Shown here piece by piece: positions 1 to 8,368 of a stretch of DNA of 39,281 bases. The notes under the pieces are model-generated. The model worked only from the letters and a program-made list of their open reading frames with translations. It did not search any database and was not told the origin of the DNA. Both the position numbers and the translations under genes were made by a program. How positions within the stretch are numbered: the first letter of the stretch is position 1; the number at the start of each line of letters is the position of its first letter. This DNA comes from JAXMBX01 sp046349635 (lineage in GTDB: Bacteria > Planctomycetota > Planctomycetia > Planctomycetales > Planctomycetaceae), in the NCBI GenBank assembly GCA_046349635.1, contig JAXMBX010000048.1:1-39281 (forward strand), written 5' to 3'.

Positions 1-2
1 CG

Positions 3-1571
3 GCAGTCCTGATCCATTTGATGGGCGGCCGCATAGAAGCTCATTTTCATGTGTTTGGTTCTTTAGCCTTTCTGTCCTTCTATCGTGACAACCGAATTCT
101 CCTGTTTGCGACCGTCATCACGGCGGCTGATCACATTATTCGGGGAATGTACTGGCCCCAGACCATTTATGGGGTCAATGATGTCGAACGCTGGCGCTGG
201 TTAGAACACTCGGCCTGGGTCATTTTCGAAGACGTCTTTCTCATGATCTCTTGTCGCTATGCCCTGAAAGAGCGTTGGTCCTACGCGCGGCAACAAGCGC
301 GACTGGAACTTCTCAACCAGGATGTGTCGCGTGAAGTCGCGCGCCGCACCCAGGAACTCGCGGAGAGTGCGGCTCAAATTCATTCAATCCTTGACGCAAC
401 TGCCGATCCAATTCTCTCAGTCAATAAAAACGGACGTCTCCTTTCCTCAAATCGGGCGGGAATTGCATTGCTAGGATTCAATCCCGAACACGCCGGCGGC
501 TCCAACCTCACTTCCTTGATCGAGAACTTGGATTGGCGTCGGATTACTCATCAGGCGCAGTTCCCGGCACGCGGTGTTTCGCATTTTGTTAATCCTGCCG
601 GATTCCGAATTCCCATCGAATACTGTGCGACAGATGTCGAAGGCGTATCGACGGACAAGCGTTATATTATCGGAATTCGCGATATCTCAGAGCATGTGCA
701 GGCGGAGGCGGACAAATCCGACCTCCAGCAACAGCTCGTGAGCGCGGCCCGCCAGGCGGGAAAGGCCGAAATTGCAAATGGAGTTCTTCATAATGTCGGC
801 AATGTATTGAACACCATTGCGACGTCTCAATCCATCATTGCCGAAATCCTGGGACATTCACGCGCCGGGCGTCTGAGAGATCTCTCCAAGATGCTCGCGT
901 CCGAGCAGCATCACCTCACCGATTTTCTACTTCAGGACCCGCGCGGAAAGCAGGTCCCGGCTTTTATCGAGGGCCTCGCGGGGAATTTGGAGCACGACCT
1001 CCTCAATCTCAAGTCGGAAGTGGACACGATCGGCAAAAGTGTCGGGCACATAAAAGTGGTGATCGGCACGCAGCAGAATATGGCCAAGGCAGGCGGGTTG
1101 AAAGAACTTAACGCGCCCGCATCGATCGTTGAAGAAGCAGTGGCTTTCAAGAGCGACAGGCTGCAGAGACATGCCGTCCGGATCCAAAGAGAATTTCAGG
1201 ATGTTCCGGACATTCTGGTCGACAGGAATCAACTCCTTCAAGTACTGATTAATTTCGTCAAGAACGCGATCGATGCTTTGGTCGAGGCCCAGACGGCAAA
1301 TAAAGTCCTTTGCTTCATGATTACCCGGACAGAAGATTACGTACGTATCTCAGTTCGGGATAACGGTCCGGGCATCTCTCGCGAAAATCGCACGCGGATA
1401 TTTACGCAGGGATTCACCACAAAGCCGAATGGCCACGGCTTTGGACTGCATTTTAGTGCATGCGTCGTCAAGGAGTTGGGAGGCCGGATCGGCGTCGAAA
1501 GCGACGGTCCCGGTTGCGGCGCCTGTTTCTTCGTCGAACTTCCCCTTCAACTGACAGGAGCTTCGTTATGA
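3..1571 (+). CDS. PAS-domain sensor histidine kinase, 5' end outside window
   Basis: The reading frame is open to the left edge, so the N-terminus is missing; a TTG/ATG at 18-23 is internal, because in-frame codons upstream continue a hydrophobic segment. The visible protein has membrane segments in the first ~80 residues, a coiled linker, a PAS fold (about residues 120-230, ending IIGIRDIS), then a kinase core. The H-box reads VLHNVGNVLN (His near residue 260), a divergent form followed by an unusually long helical insert. The ATPase domain has an N-box (NFVKNAIDAL), G1 (DNGPGI) and G2 (GHGFGLH). It should autophosphorylate on the H-box histidine and pass phosphate to the regulator directly downstream. 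Its stop overlaps the regulator start (ATGA at 1568-1571), so the two are translationally coupled. Ligand unknown. Family call is firm. Confidence 0.93.
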   Translation, partial: AVLIHLMGGRIEAHFHVFGSLAFLSFYRDNRILLFATVITAADHIIRGMYWPQTIYGVNDVERWRWLEHSAWVIFEDVFLMISCRYALKERWSYARQQARLELLNQDVSREVARRTQELAESAAQIHSILDATADPILSVNKNGRLLSSNRAGIALLGFNPEHAGGSNLTSLIENLDWRRITHQAQFPARGVSHFVNPAGFRIPIEYCATDVEGVSTDKRYIIGIRDISEHVQAEADKSDLQQQLVSAARQAGKAEIANGVLHNVGNVLNTIATSQSIIAEILGHSRAGRLRDLSKMLASEQHHLTDFLLQDPRGKQVPAFIEGLAGNLEHDLLNLKSEVDTIGKSVGHIKVVIGTQQNMAKAGGLKELNAPASIVEEAVAFKSDRLQRHAVRIQREFQDVPDILVDRNQLLQVLINFVKNAIDALVEAQTANKVLCFMITRTEDYVRISVRDNGPGISRENRTRIFTQGFTTKPNGHGFGLHFSACVVKELGGRIGVESDGPGCGACFFVELPLQLTGASL

Positions 1572-2605
1572 TTTCCCCCCGTCGCAACTATCGCATTCTC
1601 ATTATTGACGACAACCAGGCCATCCATCAGGACTTCCGCAAGCTTCTGTCTCCTCGAAAAGCAGACGCTGAATTCGAGGCTCTCGAAAAGTCTCTGTTTG
1701 GAAAGTCGTCATCCACGACCGCAGAGCTGGATCCGTTTGAATTAAGCTTCGCCTCTCAGGGAAAACAAGGATATGAGATGGCGGTTCAAGCCGCGGAACA
1801 GGGACACCCGTTTGCTATGGCGTTCGTGGATATGCGCATGCCCCCAGGGTGGGATGGACTGGAAGCGATCGAGCATCTCTGGAAAAAAGTTCCGGATATG
1901 CAGGTCGTGATTTGTACCGCGTTCACAGATCACAGTTGGTCGGAGATCACGCAACGATTAGGGCATAACGCCAACCTTCTGATCTTAAAAAAGCCTTTTG
2001 ATCAGATTGAGATTATTCAGCTCGCAACGGCGCTCTGCGAGAAATGGGAAGTGACACGCCAGGCAAATCTCACTCGGGATCAACTGGAACGCAGAGTCAA
2101 GGAACAGACCCGTGATATCAGTTCGGCCTATCAGCTTTCTCTGCACTTCCTCCGACATGTCCAATGGGACTGGAGCCGGGGTGATCAGAATCGGGCACTC
2201 GCGGCGGTTGATGACCTCGACCGGCGCATGAACGAAATTCGACAATACCGTGAAGAGAATCGATTACCGGAGCTGCGGCGTGATCCGCGTACCGCCTATC
2301 GTACCCCCGTGACCCTGTTTCTTCGCACCTCGGCCGGAACGGACAATGAATGTTCGATTCTCAAATGCTGGTCACATGATCTCAGCTCCTCCGGGATGTC
2401 TGTGATCGTAAATCGCCCTCTCCGGGAGAAGAACGTTATTGTTTTTCTCGATGCCACAGAGGACGACCCTATCATTTGTGAGGCTGAGGTCGTGCGAACC
2501 AAGCAGGTCAGCACCACCGTCTGGCAGTATGGATTGGCTTTTCGAGGCAGGGCGTTCAAGTCTTTGGCGGACAAGAGGCCGCTGAACCAAACCGCTGGCA
2601 GTTGA
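1568..2605 (+). CDS. Response regulator: REC receiver with C-terminal PilZ domain
   Basis: 345 residues. The start at 1568 is chosen over an upstream in-frame start because AGGAG lies at 1556-1560, seven bases before it, and because the ATG overlaps the kinase stop. The receiver has the acidic pair DD14-15, the likely phosphoacceptor D88 in FVDMRMPPGWDG, a T/S position in VICTAFTD and the conserved Lys in LILKKPFD. About 40 extra residues lie between the acidic pair and D88, a long-insert type of receiver. After a coiled segment (~165-225) a PilZ domain begins near residue 236, with RRDPRTAYR followed by DLSSSG; this matches the RxxxR and (D/N)xSxxG motifs that bind cyclic di-GMP. The protein may therefore join phosphotransfer to c-di-GMP sensing. 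No DNA-binding domain is visible. Output target is unknown. Confidence 0.92.
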   Translation: MISPRRNYRILIIDDNQAIHQDFRKLLSPRKADAEFEALEKSLFGKSSSTTAELDPFELSFASQGKQGYEMAVQAAEQGHPFAMAFVDMRMPPGWDGLEAIEHLWKKVPDMQVVICTAFTDHSWSEITQRLGHNANLLILKKPFDQIEIIQLATALCEKWEVTRQANLTRDQLERRVKEQTRDISSAYQLSLHFLRHVQWDWSRGDQNRALAAVDDLDRRMNEIRQYREENRLPELRRDPRTAYRTPVTLFLRTSAGTDNECSILKCWSHDLSSSGMSVIVNRPLREKNVIVFLDATEDDPIICEAEVVRTKQVSTTVWQYGLAFRGRAFKSLADKRPLNQTAGS

Positions 2606-2648
2606 TCAGAACGTCGATCGACAACAAAAGGAAAATCGAGCCTCACTG

Positions 2649-3011
2649 ATGCGACTTGACAAATCAGGCCTGCCTGAGCCTCTGTTTGCGAGATATTCGA
2701 TGAAAACCGAGCTCTATTGCATCATTTGGGAAGACCTCGCGGACAGTCACGTGCGACATCTTAGGTCTCCTGATGGAATCAGCATGGAAGAGATTCAGCG
2801 GCTCTCTTTTGATCGCTGCAGTCGGGCGGGTCGGAATGCTGTGTGTCTGCTGGAAGACGGCGAGGTTTATCACGTCTGGCAACGGAAGGGAGAGCACTCT
2901 TATGATTCATGGTATGCGCTGGCGGAGAATGGAACCGTGTATCAAGTGACGCCGTTTGAAGCCATTTCGATTCTCTCTCAGGATCCTAGGAGACCTTGTG
3001 GCGTGAGTTGA
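2649..3011 (+). CDS. Small hypothetical protein
   Basis: 120 residues if it starts at 2649; an in-frame ATG at 2700 would give a shorter protein beginning MKTELYCIIWEDL, which looks like a more natural N-terminus. Neither start has a strong ribosome-binding site (AAAGGA at 2627-2632 is about 16 bases from 2649). The sequence is acidic to neutral with alternating hydrophobic residues, no signal peptide and no membrane span. It ends just before a block of palindromic repeats. I do not recognise the family. It lies 43 bases downstream of the REC-PilZ gene on the same strand and could be cotranscribed with it. Coding is plausible, not certain. Confidence 0.45.
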   Translation: MRLDKSGLPEPLFARYSMKTELYCIIWEDLADSHVRHLRSPDGISMEEIQRLSFDRCSRAGRNAVCLLEDGEVYHVWQRKGEHSYDSWYALAENGTVYQVTPFEAISILSQDPRRPCGVS

Positions 3012-3130
3012 CCAGAGCGACGTTCCACGTCCCCCCTTCGCCGGCGCGGGTAACCTGTACTCGGCTTGCCTGAGCGCGGCCGCACAAAAGCTGAGATCAA
3101 ATCCTTGTGGGCCGTGGCTGTCGTTTTTTT

Positions 3131-3162
3131 TCTGACTAGCCCCAAGCACCAGCGCGGGGTTC
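3131..3162 (+). repeat. 32-bp interspersed repeat, copy 1
   Basis: Begins TCTGACTAGCCCCAAGC and ends AGCGCGGGGTTC. It matches the copy at 3294-3325 at 30 of 32 positions, in the same orientation. The centre is an imperfect palindrome that could form a hairpin in RNA. A run of eight T precedes it. Confidence 0.8.
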
Positions 3163-3210
3163 TTCTTTTCTTCAACTGCTCACCTGTTCTCGCCCAACGG
3201 GCGCCGGGTA

Positions 3211-3268
3211 GCCCATACGCCGTACCCGGCGTGTGGGTGGCGTTAGCCACAGGAGGCGAATTCAATCG
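3211..3268 (+). repeat. 58-bp hairpin repeat, copy 1
   Basis: Begins GCCCATACGCCGTACCCGGC. The stem ACGCCG/CGGCGT encloses a TACC loop. A second copy lies in inverted orientation at 36396-36453, 33 kb away, with about 53 of 58 positions the same. Confidence 0.8.
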
Positions 3269-3293
3269 GTGATGGTGTGCGGCTTGATTGTTC

Positions 3294-3325
3294 TCTGACT
3301 AGCCCCAAGCGCGAGCGCGGGGTTC
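3294..3325 (+). repeat. 32-bp interspersed repeat, copy 2
   Basis: Same element as 3131-3162. The variable centre here is GCGCGAGCGC, which makes the palindrome better than in copy 1 and suggests selection for, or spread of, a hairpin. Confidence 0.8.
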
Positions 3326-3448
3326 CTGATGGTCCAATTTTTGGGTGGCATGCCCGCATCGTGTCAGCAGGGCGGGCATGGGTTCAATTGATGTTGAACG
3401 CGTGTAGCTACCTGCGACGCAGTCACCGGAACCACTTCAAATCGACTC

Positions 3449-3505
3449 ACACCACCCTCGCCCCCCCCGTGGGAGAGGGTGGCCCGCAGGGCCGGGTGAG
3501 GGGGC
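3449..3505 (+). repeat. GC-rich double-hairpin repeat
   Basis: Contains CACCCTC paired with GAGGGTG, then GGCCC-GCA-GGGCC, then GGGTGAGGGGG. It sits just beyond the 3' end of the minus-strand STAND gene, where it could also act as a transcription barrier. It resembles widespread bacterial REP-like elements. Confidence 0.55.
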
Positions 3506-3599
3506 GGTGCGAACGTCTCTGAGCGACGATCCTCTTCCCCACATTTCGTGATCGGCCTCTCTGCCGCTCTTTTGGTGCCGGGGGGATACCAGCGTCGGT

Positions 3600-6500
3600 G
3601 GTGGTGTCTCAAGACACTTTGGAATTTGCGTGTTCTTCCTGAGTTTATCGATCGGATTGCTTCCGCGGCCACTTCTCCGAAGAAACGTTCCTCAGGAAAC
3701 GTCCGAAGCGCGCAAAGGCAGGAACTGTCTCCAATTTGTCCAAGTGCGGGGAGCATGAAAGTCGCTCGCTCATCGTCGGCAATCGCCTGTTAAAACGCGT
3801 GTCGATTGAAGTCAATCGGTCACGGTTCTTTAATCCCTCTTCCAGTAATGGGCAAATCAGATGGCGATAGCATTCAAACAACTCCAAGACTGCTTTGTCG
3901 TATTTGCTCTCTCCAAATCCCTGCAGAGCAAAGGCAATTCGCATCAATGGATCAATCGCCGAGAAACGCAATTCCCCAGATAATTTTGCCCATATGGCCA
4001 AATGTGTTTCATGATTATCAGTTGTGGGGGTGTTTCCGCATCTTAGCTTTTCCTGCCAGAAAAAAAGTTCTCCGAAGCATTGCCATGCTTTTTCATCATT
4101 GGTGTTTATGTTTTCTAAGCACAATGGCTCATCGAAAAACAACGCAGAACCGAGATGTCCAAATGAAACCGCCGGTAGTTCCCTGAGGGAGCCGATTCAG
4201 CGTCAAACTTTTGACAGTATCTCGCGAATGCGCTGCTAGAAGAAGGTACTGGATGGGAAAGTATTCTCCAAAATATAAGTTACGTCGGAAGAATAATGAA
4301 GGGGTTGATTAAGCGCGGCCATTGCAAACAATTGGCTTCTCGCTGTTTCGGGCAATTCGGAAATTGTTTCAGAATACACCCCCTGGAAGACATCTTCAAA
4401 AATGCGTGAAATCGCGAGTGCGGCATATTCTTGAGACGTTGTATGATCTGGTGTCTCGATAGCTTCCAGTAGCTCTGTCATCACTGCCGATTTGCTTTCT
4501 GGAGGTTCGAGAAAGCCGAATGCACTCATTGCTTCCAGAACAAAAGGAGTTCAGAAAAAGATCCTTCGATTCAAATGAAATGAGGACTTCCTTGAGCTGC
4601 TCTCAGTGTCTTGCGCCGAACCGGTGCCACATCTCCAAATGCCCATTGTCGCACGAAATGTAAAGCCTGCCGTGGGTGATATATTCTGGAGTTTAGACAC
4701 ACTGAGAATATCAGGGAGTATTCTGTTCGATGGAAAATGACTTTAGCGGCAGATTGGAGAGTAGAAGATAGATTGAAAATGTGTGATGTTGTGGATCAGC
4801 GCAGAGATGAGTGTGGTCAATTCGCTTGCAAGCAAAATCTTGGTTTTGATTGGTTCGAGGAGATGTCTGGTTTTGCAACAAAGAGATGCGGGAAATGTGT
4901 CTGAGTGCAATTGCAGAATGAACATCTGGCGAAATAATTCATTTATAGCGATACGTGTGTTTAATTCCTTGCCCACGGAGTCCCGCTGAAAGAATAGAAC
5001 GAAACGATTCTAATATTTGAAACAACGAGAAGAATGTCGGGGACGAGCACTCCCTGTGAAAAGACTGCTCCCGCGACTGCAAGGAGATTACTTTCGCATT
5101 TGTTTAGCCTTCTGCACCCGCTAACTGTGATTCCCAGTTCGGGGTACCCTGGGGGTAGCGTCTTTACTGAAAATGAAAGTGAGATCGAGCTTAACTCGAC
5201 GCGTATTGATCTGAGAAGTCTTGAGATCTGTGATTAGCGATGAATTGAAATGTTGACCCATCATTTTCACTCAGTAAATCTCGGTCCATTTTCTGCCATT
5301 GTGGGTGTCCAGCAGTCTCGCAAAAGTGAAATTTGGCTTACAGCCTCAGATTCCAATTCCAAGGCTGGTCGAAGCAGCTGATGATGGATTGGTTTCAGTA
5401 ATTCCCGTGCCAAATCCTCAGTGTTAGCGTGTTTTAGAAGCGCAGAGCGATCGTTTCAAAGTGTTGCTGAAATAGCTCATGTTTGAAACGGAAGGCTCCC
5501 ACGTGATCGTCGATGATTCTGCTGGCACTAGGCACGGGAGAACTTTGAGAACGTAAGCCCTTGTTCGCGAAGGAGCGACTCGCAAACAGTCACGACTTCT
5601 GAGGCGTTCAGGCTTGATCGCAGTTGTGTCCGCATTACATCCGCAAGTGCAGATAGCAATCGTCTCGTTACTGTAAAGTCATAAAGTCCGCGGCAACTTG
5701 CTCGAAGATATGCATCGAACAACCTCGCTTGGTTTGCAATTCCATTGACTTCAGTAATGCAAGTTGCCGCGATACTGAGTTCAAAAGGTGTCAGGAAGGG
5801 CTTGCAAAGGTCTACAGTAGTCTGTGCGAGTTCGCCTTTCTTGTACTCGAGTAAAATGGCTTTTCTTTCGAGAGAAGACAAACTGCATGCAACAATCGTT
5901 TTCCCATTCAAGTCAGCTGATAGGGTCGTGTGCTCCTGAGATGTAATGACGATTGGAATTGACCATTTGAGATAAAAGGCTTGTGTGTCTAGGAGTAAAG
6001 TGTCGGTCTGAAAGCATTCATTCAATCCGTCAAGAATGATTACCGACTTCATTCCTTTTGACTTGGCTGACGCGAGGAATGTAGCGGCAGGACTGTTGCA
6101 AAATGGGGAAATCGCTTTTTCTAAAACGGAGCTGAAGGTGCCACCGTAGTCTGCAGCCTTGGCGAAGATTGGGATTACTCCTGAATCCGCCGCCTGAGAG
6201 CCATGTGACGTGCAAGATGAGATTTTCCAGAACCGGACGGGCCCAAAATACACCCGTTCGATCCCGTAGTCAAAAAGTTCAACAAACCATTGGATGAAAT
6301 CGTCTTGCCATCAACTTCAAATGAGGTTGAAACAAGGGGAGGCAAGCGGCTTCTGAGAAAGTCTACGAATCGTCGGCAGTAGCCATCAAAATCGACATTA
6401 CGAATCTCTTGGGTCGCACTCGATGAGTCCGGACTGCCCTTGATTTCATTTTTAATAGCCTTGGATCAATAAGTCGAAATCCTTTCGCGAGATATTTCTT

Positions 6501-7019
6501 GCCCTGGAGTTGAGAGTGAACCGCCGCGAACTTAATCCTCAACAAGAAGCTTTCCTGCGCTGGGGCTGATAACGTTGTCTGGATGTTTCGAAATGAGATA
6601 ATGATCAAGACGGTGCTGTTTGTTCAACAATCGAACGAAGATTTAAGACGGAAGGAATGGGTATGTTTACTCGCCCCACCTTCCAATTGACGAAACTTGC
6701 TCCGAGCAAGGCCCAATCGAATGCAATTCGTATTCATCTGCACGAATTGAATTCTCAAGATCAACTGCCCATCGTTTAGCGTGAGGAAGATCGATTTGGT
6801 TTTGAGAGATTAACTTGAACAACCTAACCGAATTGCGGTAACTCCAGACGACATCAATTTTTTCTGATGCGAGAGTTGGCTCGATAGACAGTTCAGTCCA
6901 AAGATTTGGTCGTCTAAGCTGTCAAGAACGCAAATTAATGCTTGAATCAGGTATCCATCAAAGCGCCGGTCTGACCATTCATTTGCTTCAATCCAAAAGG
7001 TGAATAATGGTCTCCGCAT
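3600..7019 (-). pseudogene. STAND/NACHT NTPase with N-terminal PD-(D/E)xK-like nuclease domain, heavily frameshifted
   Basis: No single frame is open, but coherent protein pieces follow one another on the minus strand. The N-terminus starts at ATG 7019 (RPLFTFWIEANEWSDRRF). Next comes a restriction-nuclease-like piece, with Asp in KIDVVW at about 6853 and a VQVK-S-SQN relic split over frames near 6811-6820. A long open piece (about 6446-6197) leads into a Walker A motif GPSGSGKS at 6220-6243. One missing base near 6197 moves the frame into a 220-residue stretch with Walker B VIILDGLNE at 6014-6043 and a sensor-like VITSQEH. Later pieces (KHELFQQHFETIA near 5470; LEAMSAFGFLEPPE near 4525; FFDEPLCLENIN near 4140; LPALGQIGDSSCL near 3750) look like a winged-helix plus HEAT-type tail. 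Intact length would be about 1,140 residues. By family it would sense an invader and activate the nuclease. The region is AT-richer than its flanks, suggesting acquisition. The 3' end is approximate. Confidence 0.72.
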
Positions 7020-7207
7020 ATAGTGTTAAGATGCGAGAAAATTCAATTCGCGAGAGAAGCCCGGCCAATCTTGGCCCGGTGGCGTCGATCACACCACCTT
7101 GCACCATGGGCGTTCAACATCAACGCGCACCCACCGCAGAAGATCCCAGCAATAAAACGCGGAGCGGCATCAACTCACGCGCAGTGTGACGCAAACCGCA
7201 GTCGCGG

Positions 7208-7846
7208 TTACCACCTCGGCCCGGGACCATGCCAGCGCCGCGGCGGACCCCAATACACCGGGCCCGTCCCGAAATACACCCCCGCTCGCACAGGCGGAGG
7301 CTCGGCGTACACCAACGTCGCCGCAGGCACAACGGGACCCATCACCCCCACCCCCATCCCCGGGCCGCTCACCGCGCCGTCCACCAGCGACAACTGAGTC
7401 CCCGGCTGGAACCGCGAACGAGTCTGCACATGCTCAATCACACGCTCGCTCACACCCTGGCTCTTCAACGCAATGATCGCGTTCGGCGTCAGGTCGAACT
7501 GCCCCCTGCCGCCGCACCGCCCCGATGATCACCTCGTCCCCCACCTTGTTCTGCGTCATCTGTACGAGTGAGCCGTTCGTCAGCATGTGTGTCGCCTGAT
7601 GCCACGCCGCCCGTGCGGACTTCCACTTCTTCCCGGCGCATCCTCCGCATTCCCGATCGCGGCCCCCGTCAACGCCCCCACTCAGCGCGCCGATCAATGC
7701 CCCCGCGCCGGTGTTCCCAGTCTGGTTGCCGATTGCCGCACCAAGGGCCGTACCAAAGCCGGTCCCCACCACGGCCCCCGACTCCGTATGATCTATCGTC
7801 GCGCAGCCGCCGCGCTCACCAGCATCACGATGACACTCCACACCAC
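7208..7846 (-). CDS. Glycine-zipper lipoprotein, frameshifted
   Basis: The C-terminal frame (ending at 7208) is rich in Gly, Pro and Tyr: GPGMGVGVMGPVVPA and VYFGTGPVYWGPPRRW. Upstream, in another frame, lie GAVVGTGFGTALGAAIG and GALIGALSGG, a clear glycine zipper, then TQNKVGDEVIIGAV. Shifts near 7500 (into QFDLTPNAIIALKSQG), near 7650 (TGAAIGNAED in the alternate frame) and near 7810 are needed to read through. With the last one corrected, the N-terminus reads VIVMLVSAAAGC, a short hydrophobic segment with a lipobox-like cysteine. The likely product is a small envelope lipoprotein of unknown role. The start near 7846 (GTG) is uncertain. The coherent pieces argue that this is a real gene with sequence errors or recent indels. 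Confidence 0.6.
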
Positions 7847-7964
7847 TCACGCTCGACGTTGCACGTTTCGTCCCCTTCCCCTGGCAATTTGTCCCGTCCT
7901 CTCGAGTGCATGCATTCCGCAGACAGGACGGCCGCAACGATCCAATACCAGAACGTCGCATTTT

Positions 7965-8066
7965 TGCGAATCCCGAATACGGGCCTATTCGCGAATGCCG
8001 GATTCCCGGCAAATCTGCGAACCTCGAATACGGGCATTCTTGCAAATCTCGAATCCGAGCATTCCG
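7965..8066. repeat. Degenerate ATTCG/CGAAT-rich repeat tract
   Basis: The 11-mer CGAATACGGGC occurs at 7974-7984 and again at 8025-8035, in the same orientation, 51 bases apart. Related pieces such as GCGAATGCCGGATTCC and CTCGAATCCGAGCATTCC lie around them. Either a decayed tandem repeat of about 50 bp or part of the upstream region of the lipoprotein gene. No function assigned. Confidence 0.45.
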
Positions 8067-8211
8067 CCAATGGCGGCGCCGGAAATCGCCTCATCCGGCC
8101 CCTGACTCCTCACCGACCACCCCCCATCCGACGGCTCAATAAACACGCGCCGAAATGATCCAGTGCGAAGTGAAAATCCCCTTATCACTCTTGCGGTTGC
8201 GCGCGAAAAAA

Positions 8212-8227
8212 TGTTCCACGTGGAACA
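8212..8227. promoter_or_regulatory. parS-like ParB-binding site 1
   Basis: TGTTCCACGTGGAACA, a perfect 16-bp palindrome. It differs by one base from the classic parS consensus TGTTNCACGTGAAACA. First of four such sites. Confidence 0.85.
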
Positions 8228-8247
8228 TTCCGGAACGCCCCAAACAG

Positions 8248-8263
8248 TGTTCCACGTGAAACA
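8248..8263. promoter_or_regulatory. parS ParB-binding site 2
   Basis: TGTTCCACGTGAAACA, an exact match to the widely conserved chromosomal parS consensus. It starts 36 bases after site 1. Confidence 0.9.
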
Positions 8264-8305
8264 TTCCGAGCAGACCAAATCGGTCTATTGCCCCCTGCTT
8301 CGAAG

Positions 8306-8321
8306 TGTTCCACGTGAAACA
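8306..8321. promoter_or_regulatory. parS ParB-binding site 3
   Basis: TGTTCCACGTGAAACA, identical to site 2 and in the same orientation, 58 bases further on. Confidence 0.9.
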
Positions 8322-8352
8322 CTCTGAGCCCGTCAAAAGAGCCCTTCAAAAA

Positions 8353-8368
8353 CGTTCCACGTGGAACG
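8353..8368. promoter_or_regulatory. parS-like ParB-binding site 4
   Basis: CGTTCCACGTGGAACG, a perfect palindrome with both outermost bases changed from the consensus but the CACGTG core kept. It starts 47 bases after site 3. Confidence 0.75.

Larger units (their letters stand above)
3012..3560. repeat. Non-coding block of palindromic repeats
   Basis: No convincing gene. The block holds two 32-base direct copies that differ at two positions (3131-3162 and 3294-3325), each with the core CCCCAAG-CGCGGGG; a 58-base hairpin-forming element at 3211-3268 with a second copy inverted at 36396-36453; and a GC-rich element at about 3449-3505 containing the hairpin GGCCC-GCA-GGGCC. Such elements are typical of interspersed repeats between planctomycete genes. 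Apparent reading frames across them are low-complexity artefacts. Confidence 0.75.

Noticed and set aside
3211..3505. CRISPR array candidate in the repeat block
   Set aside because: Repeats are of different families, with irregular spacing and only two copies; no cas genes are present.
4743..5237. Short open frames on both strands in the AT-rich region
   Set aside because: The minus-strand piece is best read as part of the broken STAND gene; the plus-strand pieces have no recognisable features or ribosome-binding sites.
7007..8158. Long plus-strand open frames rich in Pro, Arg and Ser across 7.0-8.2 kb
   Set aside because: They are antisense shadows of the GC-rich glycine-zipper lipoprotein, with compositions expected from reading Gly/Ala-rich coding DNA backwards.
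8060..8160. Minus-strand fragment with DEAISGAAIGGMLG, possibly a second glycine-zipper protein
   Set aside because: Too short, no clear start, and surrounded by degenerate repeats; it could be an upstream relic, but I cannot support a separate gene.
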